Origin: Streptomyces bambusae | GTDB lineage: Bacteria; Actinomycetota; Actinomycetes; Streptomycetales; Streptomycetaceae | Direction of reading: 5' to 3' | Assembly: GCF_020532645.1 (NCBI RefSeq) | Contig: NZ_JAJAUZ010000004.1 | Location: forward strand, 124,001-188,000 | DNA: 64,000 nucleotides | Part shown: piece after piece, positions 36,142-44,893 of the stretch | Layout: each line of letters opens with the position of its first letter | How positions within the stretch are numbered: the stretch's first letter is position 1 | Notes under the pieces: model-generated | The model's input: only the letters and a program-made list of their open reading frames with translations | Databases searched by the model: none | Told to the model about the DNA's origin: nothing | Position numbers and translations under genes: made by a program

Positions 36142-36855
36142 CTACCAGGGCGGCACGATCGCCGCCCGCAGCGGTGCCAGCAGCCGGTTGGCCTCCGCCA
36201 CCCCGGACGGCGAGCCCAGCTCCGCGATGCCGCCGCCCGGTACCAGTTCCGGCGGTGGTCCGCCCAGGAACCGCCCGGCACCGCCCTCGTCCTCCTCCGC
36301 CGCGGGCGGCTCCCCGAACCGGTCCCCGAACATCATCTGCGCCAGCCGCGGCCGGTGCCGTCGGGAGGTCCACACCAGTCCCATGGCGCCCGGGTCCTGG
36401 GCGCGCATCTCGACCGCCCAGCGCCGGGTCTTCGCGTACCGGCCGTCGCCCTCCTCCTCCAGCAGCCACGAGGACTGGCACACCGCCGCCAGGTCCTCCT
36501 CCGTGATCAGCGCGATCAGACGCACGTCGCAGCGCGTCCGCAGCCGGCTCAGCGACCGGTTGCGGACCGCCGCGTACGGGATCAGCCGGGTGGTCGTCGC
36601 CGGGTCGAACGGCGTGGAGCGCAGCAGCGTCTCGGCGAGCGCGGTGGCCGGATCCATCGCCGTGTACAGGAACGGGTACGGGTCCCGCTGCGTGCTGTCG
36701 AACCGGCTGCCGCCGAAGTGCTCGTCCGCGACCGCGTCCTTGAAGGCGTCCCCCGCCCAGGTCCGGGAGTGCACCCGCCACAGCTCCGTACCGGCGGGCA
36801 GGATCAGCGAGTTGGGCTGCATCCGGAAGGCGCTCGGCGCGATGTCCCCGATCAC
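36142..36855 (-). CDS. RES-domain protein (putative NAD+-degrading toxin)
   Basis: The 237-aa protein carries the RES-family landmarks: LWRVHS with Arg near 27, GGSRFDST, the Tyr/Glu segment FLYTAMDPATALAETLLR with Glu near 74, and serine in RNRSLSRLR near 103. Experimentally studied RES toxins (MbcT, ParT) consume NAD+ or modify proteins with its ADP-ribose. The C-terminal region is longer than in the smallest RES toxins and Pro/Gly-rich. The GTG start overlaps the upstream gene stop as GTGA, and that gene has an MbcA/Xre-ParS-like C-terminus, the usual antitoxin arrangement. Confidence 0.82.
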   Translation of the reverse strand: MIGDIAPSAFRMQPNSLILPAGTELWRVHSRTWAGDAFKDAVADEHFGGSRFDSTQRDPYPFLYTAMDPATALAETLLRSTPFDPATTTRLIPYAAVRNRSLSRLRTRCDVRLIALITEEDLAAVCQSSWLLEEEGDGRYAKTRRWAVEMRAQDPGAMGLVWTSRRHRPRLAQMMFGDRFGEPPAAEEDEGGAGRFLGGPPPELVPGGGIAELGSPSGVAEANRLLAPLRAAIVPPW

Positions 36856-37535
36856 AGCTCCCCCTCCACCAGCGCCCGGGCCGCCCCGGAGAGCTGCTCG
36901 TCGGGCACCGTCCCCAGCAGTTCGGCGGGCGTGCCGCCCAGCCAGCCGTTGCCGCTCAGCCACCAGTGGGCCGCTCCCCACGGATCCACCTCGGCCATCA
37001 GCACCCGGTTCACCTCCCGCACCACCGCAGGTACGCCCGGCCCCTCCGCGTGGAACTGGAACGACGGGTAGCGGGCGCCGAGTTCGGGATCGTCCAGTGC
37101 GATCAGCTCGTGCACCGGCAGCTTGCCGCCGCACCGCAGCCGGGCCTGCGCCGCCGACAGGGCGGGCGCGCCGAGCAGCCACTGCCGGGCCTGTGCCAGC
37201 AGCGCCGCCGTCTCCGGCGCCACCGGGCCGGCCGCCGGCACCTCCTCCAGCAGGGTCAGCAGCAGCCGCGCGTCCAGCACGTCCGACGGGTCGTCCAGCA
37301 CCGCCGCCCCCCGTACGGACTCGAACGCGAGCCGTACGGGGTGGTCGAGCGGCAGCGGCAGCAGGGCCAGCCGCACCCCCTGGAGGGCCCGCCGCCGCTC
37401 CCGGGGCCCCGCCGGGGCCGACGCCAGCGCCCGCAACCGCTCCAGCAGCAGCGCGTACTGGTCCGCTTCGAGGCATTCGCGGATGCTCTCGCGGTGTTCC
37501 GCGATCAGCCGCTCGAGCTTTCGCTCCGCGCTCAT
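36852..37535 (-). CDS. MbcA/Xre-ParS-type antitoxin-like protein with extra N-terminal helical region
   Basis: The last roughly 95 residues of this 227-aa protein read GKLPVHELIALDD, YPSFQFHAEG, then VNRVLMAEVDPWGAAHWWLSGNGWLGGTPAELL. This matches the MbcA/ParS toxin-binding domain that neutralises RES toxins (pattern: fP.FQF, D.W..a.W..s.n..L.g..P.elL). The first 110 residues are Leu/Arg-rich helices with no HTH I can recognise, so it may bind other operon proteins rather than DNA. The ATG has AAGGAG 5 nt upstream. It directly precedes and overlaps the RES gene. Confidence 0.75.
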   Translation of the reverse strand: MSAERKLERLIAEHRESIRECLEADQYALLLERLRALASAPAGPRERRRALQGVRLALLPLPLDHPVRLAFESVRGAAVLDDPSDVLDARLLLTLLEEVPAAGPVAPETAALLAQARQWLLGAPALSAAQARLRCGGKLPVHELIALDDPELGARYPSFQFHAEGPGVPAVVREVNRVLMAEVDPWGAAHWWLSGNGWLGGTPAELLGTVPDEQLSGAARALVEGEL

Positions 37536-37555
37536 CCGGTCTCCTTTCGCCGACG

Positions 37556-40500
37556 TCACCGGGCCGGGCTGCCCTGGTGGGTGAACGCCGCCCAGGCGGA
37601 CGGCCGTTCCAGGCCGGGGCGCCGCATCTCCCGCAGCAGCTCGCCGTCGAGGCAGCCGGGGTTGCGGCGGTCCGGGTCGAGCATCCACAGCTGGGCCTCC
37701 CGCAGGGCGTCCGCGGGGGAGCGGCCCTCGACGGCCACGTGGTGGTGGAACACGGCCATCATCAGCGCCGAGGCGCTGTCCTGCGTGGTCCACCGCGAAC
37801 CCACCACGTCCCGAGCGCCGTTGGCGACGAACGCGGTGGCCAGGGTGAGGGCCTCGTCGTGGTCCCGGCGCGACAGGTCGGTCTCGCAGGCGCTCAGCAC
37901 GACGAGCGGGCCGTCGCCGCCGCTCTCCTGCGGGGCTCCGCCGGGCGTGCCGCTCCCGAGCGCGGCGTGGTCGAGGAGGCGGGTCACCGTCAGGTGCCCG
38001 GAGGCGGGGGAGCCGGCCTCCGCGAGGTGCAGCGCCGAGACCGTCGGGCGGGTGCCGGCCTCGCCGTGCGAGGCGATGTGCAGCAGCGACAGCGGGCCGC
38101 GCAGGGCCGTCAGCAGGTCGTCCGGGGTGCCGGGCGCCGCCGGCTCGGCGGTGGGCCCGTAGAACTCGCCGAACAGCCGGGCCGCCGGGTAGAAGGCGTC
38201 CCGCAGGGCGGTGACCTCCAGCTCGGCGCGGACCAGGGTCATCCCCGGATCCGAGACGAGGACGGGGGCCGCGGCGGGCGGGCGCGGGGCGCGGGCCGCC
38301 GCCTGCAGGAACTGGCCGCCCGAGGCCGCGTAGCTGATCGTCAGGAACTCGCAGGCGTGGCCGAACGGCATCGTGCGCGGCAGCCGGGCCGCGTGCCACG
38401 GCACCACGCCGAGCGTGCCGCAGGGCACCAGCACCAGCCGGACCGGGCCCGACCGGGACCGGCGGGCCGGGTTGGCGGCGGTGCGGGCGGTGAGGGCGGC
38501 CAGGACGGGGGACAGGGCGGCCGGATAGGCCCAGTCGCACAGCGCCGTCAGAGCCTCCTCCCAGTCCGCTTCCGCCGCGGGGTCGGAGCCGTTGCCGCCG
38601 GACCGCGCCTCGGCGGCCGTGAGGTAGTCCTCCAGGGGCTGCCGGCGCGCGGTCGCGAGCAGCGGCAGCTCGACGGCGAGGAGGCCGGTGTCCGGGCCGG
38701 CGAGGACCGCCTGGCCGGGCTCGTTCTCGTCGCCGGGCAGCAGGTAGACCAGGGCGTCGGCGTCGCAGGCCGCCACGGCCCCGGCGAGTTCTGCCGGGGC
38801 GGGGGTCCGGAACGGGGCGCCGGCCGCGTCGAAGCCGAGGGCCTTCAGCGCTTCGCGGCGCAGTCGGCTGGGGAGTTCGGCGGGGGGTGTGGCGGGGGGT
38901 GTGGCGGGGGCCGGGGCCGGGTGCGGGGCGGGGTCTGCGGCGGGGTCTGCGGCGGGGGAACCGACGGTGGCCGCCCGCCAGGCGCCGGCGAGTGCGCGGT
39001 GGCCGCGGGCGGCGAGGCGGTCGGGCACGGTGGCGGACGCCGACGCGGCCTGGAGGACCAGCGCCCGGCCCAGTTCGAGGGTGGTCACCGCGTCTGCGGC
39101 GCGGCCGCGGGCGGCTGCCCAGCGGGCGGCCCGTACGGCGTGGTCGGATCCGGCCCTGGCCGACAGCAGGCCGTGTTCGGCGCCGAGCTGCAGGACGACC
39201 TGGGCGGCCAGGTGCCGGAGGGATTCGACGGCCGTCTCGACCGCCGCGGTCTCGTCCTCGGCGCTGCCGGTGGCCGTCGCCCGGGTCCGCAGGGCCTCGG
39301 CGAGGGTGTGCAGGGCGCCGGACGCGAACGGGACGCCGGGCGCCGAGGCCTGCAACCCGCTGCGCATCAGGCTCAGTTGGTCGATGAGCCGGTCGAGGTC
39401 TGCGGGGTCGTTCGTCAGCTGATGACGGAGGCTGAGCATGTGCGCGGCCGCGGCCTTCTCCGGGAGCGGGGCGTCGGGAGGCGGGGGTGCGGCCGGGCCG
39501 GGGCCCGGGTTCCGGCCGCTGAGCGCGGCACGGATCAGGCGGCCGGCCTCGGCCAGGTGGGCGGACGCGTCGCCGAGCACGCCGAACTCCGGCGGGGCCG
39601 CAGTCCGGTCCTCCAGGTAGGCGACCGCGCGCAGGAGGTCGGGGCTGCCGCCCTCCTGCAGGCCGCGGCGGCCGTACGCCACGGCCAGCGCCGCGCGCAC
39701 GAGGTGCTGCACGGACTCGTCCGCGGACGCGTCCGTCTCCATGGCGTGGAGTTCGGCGAGGACTTCGTCCAGGCCGGCGGTTCCGCCGTGCTCCTCGTGC
39801 TCGGCCGCGGAGATCCGGTCCAGCAGGCGGAGGGTACGGTGCAGGGCGGCGATGTGCGTGAACTCGCCGGTCGGGTCGTCGGCCAGGGTGCGGGCGTCCC
39901 GTTCCATGACCTCCGCGGCGCGGGCCGCGTCCAGCCGGCTGCCGCCGAGCAGGCCGCCCATCTGGACGAGCGGGCCGGACATCAGGCGCAGCACCTGGGT
40001 GACGGGGTGGTCGGCCGGCATCCGGCCGTGGGCGTCCCGGATGACCTCCAGGGCCCGGTTCAGCCGTTCCGGGTCGGTGGTGCGGATGGCCGTCAGGGCG
40101 TCCAGTGCGGTCGGCAGCAGCGCGGCGATGCCGGTGTCCGCGACCGCGTTGTCGCGGCGTACGGTCTCGGGGGCGAGCCCGGTCGCGTCGCGTGGGGGTG
40201 TTGCCGTGTGCCGGATGAACTCGGCCAGGTCGCGCAGCTGTTGGCTGTGCGGGGAGGTGCCGGGCAGGGCCTTCTGCACCTCGTCCAGGAGATGGTTCTG
40301 GTCGGTGCCGGTGAGCAGCAGGTTCAGGAGCGGGGCGGCCGGGCCGATGGCATCGGGGCGCGGACCGGCGGTCACCTCGGCGGCGAGGGCCTTCAGCTCG
40401 GCCTCGCAGTCCGCGGCCTCTTCGGGGTGGCGGCTCAGCCAGGCGAGTACGCCGGACACGTCGCCGGGGGTGCCGTCGGGGCCCTGCCCGGTGAGGTTGA

Positions 40501-40861
40501 CCGGGTAGACCACGGCCATCAGCATGCCGGCGGCGGCCTGCCGCTCCTCGGGGGGCAGCGGGGTCCCCGTGGCCGCCGCGCGGCTGCGGCGCAGGAGGTC
40601 TGCGGCGCGTTCGCGGTCCGCGGGCGGGCCGCCGGCGGCGTAGCGGACGGCGAGGGCGATGCCGAGGCGGGCGTGTGCGCGGTTGCCGTGGGCGGGGTCG
40701 TCCGCCAGGTGCTCTGCGAGCCGCTCCAGTTCTGCCACGACGTCGTCGTAGCGCTCCGGTCCCCGGGGTGGCGCCAGCCCCGGGGGCGGCATCAGCGCGC
40801 CCAGCCGGCGCATGGCGTCCCCCAACTGCGCGACCAGCGCGTCCCGTTCCCCTGAGCCCAT
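37556..40861 (-). CDS. CHAT-domain caspase-like peptidase with helical-repeat N-terminus
   Basis: The 1101-aa protein has about 700 residues of TPR-like helical repeats followed by a CHAT domain. The clan CD dyad is visible as His in LLHIASHGEA near 928 and Cys in VVLSACETDLS near 989, with GSRWTTQD downstream as in other CHAT proteins. An Ala/Pro low-complexity stretch (DPAADPAPHPAPAP region) lies between the parts. No signal peptide is present. CHAT proteases include separase relatives and prokaryotic death effectors. It is the first gene of the long minus-strand operon, ending 20 nt before the antitoxin-like gene. ATG 40861 follows a GGGAGG-rich leader. Confidence 0.9.
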   Translation of the reverse strand: MGSGERDALVAQLGDAMRRLGALMPPPGLAPPRGPERYDDVVAELERLAEHLADDPAHGNRAHARLGIALAVRYAAGGPPADRERAADLLRRSRAAATGTPLPPEERQAAAGMLMAVVYPVNLTGQGPDGTPGDVSGVLAWLSRHPEEAADCEAELKALAAEVTAGPRPDAIGPAAPLLNLLLTGTDQNHLLDEVQKALPGTSPHSQQLRDLAEFIRHTATPPRDATGLAPETVRRDNAVADTGIAALLPTALDALTAIRTTDPERLNRALEVIRDAHGRMPADHPVTQVLRLMSGPLVQMGGLLGGSRLDAARAAEVMERDARTLADDPTGEFTHIAALHRTLRLLDRISAAEHEEHGGTAGLDEVLAELHAMETDASADESVQHLVRAALAVAYGRRGLQEGGSPDLLRAVAYLEDRTAAPPEFGVLGDASAHLAEAGRLIRAALSGRNPGPGPAAPPPPDAPLPEKAAAAHMLSLRHQLTNDPADLDRLIDQLSLMRSGLQASAPGVPFASGALHTLAEALRTRATATGSAEDETAAVETAVESLRHLAAQVVLQLGAEHGLLSARAGSDHAVRAARWAAARGRAADAVTTLELGRALVLQAASASATVPDRLAARGHRALAGAWRAATVGSPAADPAADPAPHPAPAPATPPATPPAELPSRLRREALKALGFDAAGAPFRTPAPAELAGAVAACDADALVYLLPGDENEPGQAVLAGPDTGLLAVELPLLATARRQPLEDYLTAAEARSGGNGSDPAAEADWEEALTALCDWAYPAALSPVLAALTARTAANPARRSRSGPVRLVLVPCGTLGVVPWHAARLPRTMPFGHACEFLTISYAASGGQFLQAAARAPRPPAAAPVLVSDPGMTLVRAELEVTALRDAFYPAARLFGEFYGPTAEPAAPGTPDDLLTALRGPLSLLHIASHGEAGTRPTVSALHLAEAGSPASGHLTVTRLLDHAALGSGTPGGAPQESGGDGPLVVLSACETDLSRRDHDEALTLATAFVANGARDVVGSRWTTQDSASALMMAVFHHHVAVEGRSPADALREAQLWMLDPDRRNPGCLDGELLREMRRPGLERPSAWAAFTHQGSPAR

Positions 40862-41099
40862 GCGTTCCCCCCGCCTCCCGGCCCGCCACTCCGGACGATG
40901 ATGTCCCCTCCCCCTGCCCCCGATACCCCCCTGTCCTGATCCCGCCCAGACTTCGCCCGGGACCCGCCCCGTGTGCGAGCCGGGCCGCAGCTCTCCGGTG
41001 CTCCGCCCCCGGTGCTCCGCCGTGACCCCGCACAGCAGGCGGCAGGGGCAACTCCCGGGCCGGGGCGGGTTGTAGCGGGACCGCACAGGCCGCACTGTT

Positions 41100-42335
41100 G
41101 TGCGAGTGAATGATGACACCGTGTACCGGATCGATCCCGCCGGCGGCTGCCCCCACGCCCAGAACGCACGGCTGCGAGCCGCCGGCCCCGTCGCAGACGT
41201 CGTGCTGCCCGGCAACGTGCCCGGCGCCGTCGTGCTCGGCCACGACGCCCTCAAGGAGTTCCTGGCCCACCCGGACGTAGCCAAGGACGTCCGGCACTTC
41301 GCCGCCCTCCAGCAGGGCGGAATCCCCGCCGACTGGCCTCTGCGCGCCTTCGCGAACGCCCAGGGCATGCACACCGCCGACGACGCCGACCACCGCCGCC
41401 TGCGTTCCCTGGTCGGCTCCGCCTTCACCGCCCGCCGAGTCGAGCGGCTCCGCCCGCGCATCGAGGAGCTGACCGCCGGATTCCTCGACGACCTCGACGC
41501 GGCCGCCCGCGCCGACGGCACCGCCGACCTGCGCCGCCACTTCGCCCTGCCGCTGCCCATGAGCGTCATCTGCGAACTCCTCGGCGTGGACCCCGAGCAC
41601 CGCGGCCGCCTCCACGAACTGTCGAACAAGGTCGTCATCGCCACCAACACCACCCCCGCCGAGGCGATGGCCGCCGTCCTCGAACTCGTCGAACTGATGG
41701 GCGCCATCGCCGCCGCCCGCCGGGCCGCCCCCGGCGACGACCTCACCAGCGCCCTGATCGCCGCCCGCGAAAGCGACGGCGACCGGCTCAGCGAGGCCGA
41801 ACTCATCGGCACCATGCGGCTGATGCTCGTCGCCGGACACGAGACCACCCTGAACCTCATCACCAACGCCGTCCGCGCCCTGTGCGCCCACCGCGACCAG
41901 CTGGACCTGGTCCGTTCCGGCAAGGCCGGCTGGGACGACGTCATCGACGAGACCCTGCGCTGGGACGGCCCCGTCAGCTGGTTCCCGTTCCGCTACCCGG
42001 TCCGCGACCTCACCATCGGGGGCACCTTCATCCCGCAGGGCACCCCCGTGCTCTCCGGCTACACCGCCGCCGGCCGCGACCCCGAGGCGTACGGCGACGA
42101 CGCCGACCGCTTCGACCTCACCCGCCCGGCCGCCGCCCGCAACCTGTCCTTCGGCCACGGCGCCCACTACTGCCTGGGAGCCCCGCTGGCCCGCCTGGAG
42201 GCCGGCATCGCCCTGGAGCGGCTCTTCACCCGCTTCCCGGACCTGGACCTGGCCGTGCCCGAGGCCGAACTCCCGCACCAGCCCAGCTTCATCGGCAACA
42301 GCGTCGAGGTCCTCCCGGTCCGCCTGCGCCCCTGA
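41100..42335 (+). CDS. Cytochrome P450
   Basis: The 411-aa bacterial class I P450 has the I-helix oxygen-binding motif AGHETT near 245, the K-helix ETLR, and the heme loop FGHGAHYCLGAPLAR with the axial cysteine at about 358. It should act as a mono-oxygenase needing ferredoxin and reductase supplied elsewhere, since none is adjacent. The substrate is not predictable. The start is GTG 41100 or GTG 41106; neither has a good ribosome binding site. It is divergent from the CHAT gene across 238 nt that hold both promoters but no clear gene. Confidence 0.93.
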   Translation: MRVNDDTVYRIDPAGGCPHAQNARLRAAGPVADVVLPGNVPGAVVLGHDALKEFLAHPDVAKDVRHFAALQQGGIPADWPLRAFANAQGMHTADDADHRRLRSLVGSAFTARRVERLRPRIEELTAGFLDDLDAAARADGTADLRRHFALPLPMSVICELLGVDPEHRGRLHELSNKVVIATNTTPAEAMAAVLELVELMGAIAAARRAAPGDDLTSALIAARESDGDRLSEAELIGTMRLMLVAGHETTLNLITNAVRALCAHRDQLDLVRSGKAGWDDVIDETLRWDGPVSWFPFRYPVRDLTIGGTFIPQGTPVLSGYTAAGRDPEAYGDDADRFDLTRPAAARNLSFGHGAHYCLGAPLARLEAGIALERLFTRFPDLDLAVPEAELPHQPSFIGNSVEVLPVRLRP

Positions 42336-42343
42336 ACCACGGC

Positions 42344-42381
42344 ACCGGGGGCGCCCCGCACCATGGCGGAGCGCCCCCGGT
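42344..42381. terminator. Bidirectional hairpin between P450 and M6 protease genes
   Basis: An 11-bp perfect stem (ACCGGGGGCGC and its complement) encloses a 16-nt loop that can pair further as CCGC/GCGG. It sits between two convergent stops and can serve both. Confidence 0.75.
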
Positions 42382-42416
42382 CCGAGGCCGCGCGGATCAG
42401 TTCACCCGCGCCTCGC

Positions 42417-44744
42417 TCACTGTGACGGGCCGACCTGAACGGTCGTCACCTTGCCGCCCGCGGCCTCCTTGAGCACGGAGATCCGCGTCCCCGTGTCCGG
42501 GACCTTCACGCCGACCATCGGCAGCTCGGGGTTCCAGTAGACGCCCTTGCGGTCGTCGAAGACGGACACCCCGGGCTGCTCCGGCACGATCACCGGCACG
42601 CCGTTGCGGTGCAGCAGCACCTCGCTGCTCGGCCGCAGCGAGAACGTCGCGTCGAAGGTCTGCGCCCGTGCGTTCAGCAGCGTCCCGTCGGTGTACCGCA
42701 GCGCCTGCGGCCGCGCGTCCACCGGCAGCAGCATGCCCGAACCCGGGTGCTGCTTCGTCGTGTTGTCGCTGTACGCGGTGTCCCACAGCCACACCAGGAC
42801 GCCCTCCTGGTACGGGTAGAACTCGACTGTGTCCTTGCGGACCGGGTCCGATCCCCAGCCGAAGTTGTACGGCCCGGTCTTCAGGTACGAGCCGTAGCCG
42901 ACGTAGCGCCGGTTCTCCACCAGGTAGGCGCGCGGGTGCTCGGCCAGACCCGAACGCCCTTGAGTGCGCGACCACTTGACCGCGGTCCAGCCGTTGGCAC
43001 CCTGCTCGGCCCCGTCCTTGACCAGGTCGCGGCCGCCCGCGGTGATCCGCAGGTCGTCGAACGTGACGCCCTTGCCGTGGGTGTTGCTGTCCGAGGTGAC
43101 GCGCAGCCGCAGCTGCACCTGCGTACCGGCGAACCGGTCCAGCGGCACCGACAGGTCGGTCCAGCCCGTCGACGTACCCGAGACGCCGCGCGCCGGGACG
43201 GCCGTACCGCCGACCGTGCCGGGCAGTGCGGCCCAGGTGCGGCCGCCGTCCGCGGAGGCCTCCACCGTCAGGAAGTCGAAGTCCTGCTCGATGTCGTACC
43301 AGAGCTTCGCGTCGAGCCGCGGGGCGTCCGCCGCGGCCGTGCCCGCCAGGTCCACGGTGCGGCTCAGCGTGTTGTCCATGAAGTCGCCGGTGCCGCTCCA
43401 CCACTGGCTGCCGCCCTCGAACGGGTCGGTGAGGTCGGTGGTGGTGACGGACGGCGGCAGGTGCACCAGCAGCGCCTGCGGGTTGTCCGTGTTGTAGCCC
43501 GAAACTCCCAGCACGGCACGGGTCTTGCGGCCCGTGTCGGCCTCCGTGTAGTCCAGCCAGCCCAGCTGGAGCTTGCTCCACGCGTCCAGGTCGCCCGGGT
43601 AGTCGCCCGTCGTGTTGCGGCCGCGGCCCAGGTACGAGGCGGACGACATCAGCGACCAGAAGTTGACGCTGTTGTCGCCGTCCGAGCTGTACAGGTCCGG
43701 CAGGCCCAGGTCGTGCCCGAACTCGTGGGCGAACAGGCCCACTCCGCTGTTCTCGCCGCCGGTCAGGTAGTCGCCCGCCCAGATGCCCGAGTCGCCGACC
43801 TGCGTACCGCCGGCCTTGTTGCCCTCGGGGCCGGCCGTGCCCGCCTGGTTCCAGTACGCGAACCAGCGGTGCGCCCACACGGCGTCCTTGCCCTGTGCAC
43901 CGCCGCCCCAGGTCTGGTCCTTGCCGGCGTGGACGACCATCAGGTGGTCGAGGTAGCCGTCGGGCTCGTTGAAGTTGCCGTCGCGGTCCGCGTCGTAGCG
44001 GTCCCACACGTCGTACTCGGCGAGCTCCGCCTTGATCTCCGCGGCGCTGCGGCCCTTGGCCCGCTCACCGTGGTACCAGGCGTTGCTCGCGTCGCGTATG
44101 AGGTCCCAGTTGGTGCGGCACTGGCCGGGCTCGGAGCAGTTGTCCGTGCCGTAGCGGGCCTCGTTCCAGGGCAGCCGCACCCAGTCGGTGACGGTGCCCT
44201 CCATGTCGTAGCGGCCCGAGGACTGCAGCTTGTAGTAGTTGCGCAGACTGACCGCGCCGGGGGCGTCCGAGAAGAACTGCCGCTGGTAGTAGGCGCGGTC
44301 GAAGTCCTTGCGCCACACCGTGTGGTTGTCCGCCTTCGGCGGCTTCCCGATGGTGTTGTGGCGCGGCCCGGGCGTACCGCCGAACTTCGGCTTGCCCTCG
44401 TGCATCGTGGTGTTGTCCACCTGGTCGCCGAACTCGGCGAGGATGACGAACACCTTGTCCTTGCGCTCCTGCGCGAGTTCGACGTACCGCTTGCCCACCT
44501 TCACGCGCTGGGGGAGGGTGCCGTCGGCGCCGGGCTTGATGCGGCCGGCGGCCACCTGCTCCAGGGCCTGCCGGCGCAGCGCCTGGCGCTGGAGCTCCTG
44601 GGGTGCGGGCGGCGGCGCTTCGGCAGAGGCGGGCTTGGCCGGCGCCGGGGTCTGCGGCCCGGCCGCGGCCTGGGGTGCCGCGAGCGCGGGAGCGGTCAGC
44701 AGGGCGATGGATATCGCCGCTCCCGCCGCAATGAGTCTGCGCAA
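42417..44744 (-). CDS. Secreted immune-inhibitor-A-type metalloprotease (M6)
   Basis: The 775-aa protein has a Sec signal peptide (RRLIAAGAAISIALL to ALAAPQA). A propeptide-like region rich in Gln/Arg follows, then an M6 catalytic domain with zinc motif HEFGHDLGLPD near residue 340. Jelly-roll or beta-sandwich regions follow (WTDLSVPLDRFAGTQVQLRLR) as in InhA proteases. It acts outside the cell. The likely start is TTG 44744 with AAAGGA 8-9 nt upstream, which places the signal peptide at the very N-terminus; no better ATG or GTG was found. An A/T-rich palindromic region lies just upstream. Confidence 0.9.
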   Translation of the reverse strand: MRRLIAAGAAISIALLTAPALAAPQAAAGPQTPAPAKPASAEAPPPAPQELQRQALRRQALEQVAAGRIKPGADGTLPQRVKVGKRYVELAQERKDKVFVILAEFGDQVDNTTMHEGKPKFGGTPGPRHNTIGKPPKADNHTVWRKDFDRAYYQRQFFSDAPGAVSLRNYYKLQSSGRYDMEGTVTDWVRLPWNEARYGTDNCSEPGQCRTNWDLIRDASNAWYHGERAKGRSAAEIKAELAEYDVWDRYDADRDGNFNEPDGYLDHLMVVHAGKDQTWGGGAQGKDAVWAHRWFAYWNQAGTAGPEGNKAGGTQVGDSGIWAGDYLTGGENSGVGLFAHEFGHDLGLPDLYSSDGDNSVNFWSLMSSASYLGRGRNTTGDYPGDLDAWSKLQLGWLDYTEADTGRKTRAVLGVSGYNTDNPQALLVHLPPSVTTTDLTDPFEGGSQWWSGTGDFMDNTLSRTVDLAGTAAADAPRLDAKLWYDIEQDFDFLTVEASADGGRTWAALPGTVGGTAVPARGVSGTSTGWTDLSVPLDRFAGTQVQLRLRVTSDSNTHGKGVTFDDLRITAGGRDLVKDGAEQGANGWTAVKWSRTQGRSGLAEHPRAYLVENRRYVGYGSYLKTGPYNFGWGSDPVRKDTVEFYPYQEGVLVWLWDTAYSDNTTKQHPGSGMLLPVDARPQALRYTDGTLLNARAQTFDATFSLRPSSEVLLHRNGVPVIVPEQPGVSVFDDRKGVYWNPELPMVGVKVPDTGTRISVLKEAAGGKVTTVQVGPSQ

Positions 44745-44780
44745 CGTACGTGTCCTTTCCCAACGGTGGACGAGCGCAGG

Positions 44781-44797
44781 TAATATTTCACATGTGA
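44781..44797 (-). promoter_or_regulatory. Palindrome and A/T-rich box upstream of the M6 protease
   Basis: TCACATGTGA (44788-44797) is a perfect 10-bp palindrome directly beside the unusually A/T-rich TAATATT. It lies about 40-55 nt upstream of the TTG start, a position fitting a promoter/operator. No regulator is identified. Confidence 0.35.
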
Positions 44798-44893
44798 CAG
44801 GTGATGGATAGGGCTCGCGCACGCCGGAATCCGGACCGGCGGCCCTGCGGACCGAGGGCCCAGCGGATCGGAGGGCCGCCGTCCGTCCGGGTT

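Noticed and set aside
41100..42335. P450 beside signalling genes as a conservon or biosynthetic cluster
   Set aside because: No roadblock, DUF742 or Ras-like conservon genes and no core biosynthetic enzyme adjoin it, and it is divergent from the operon.
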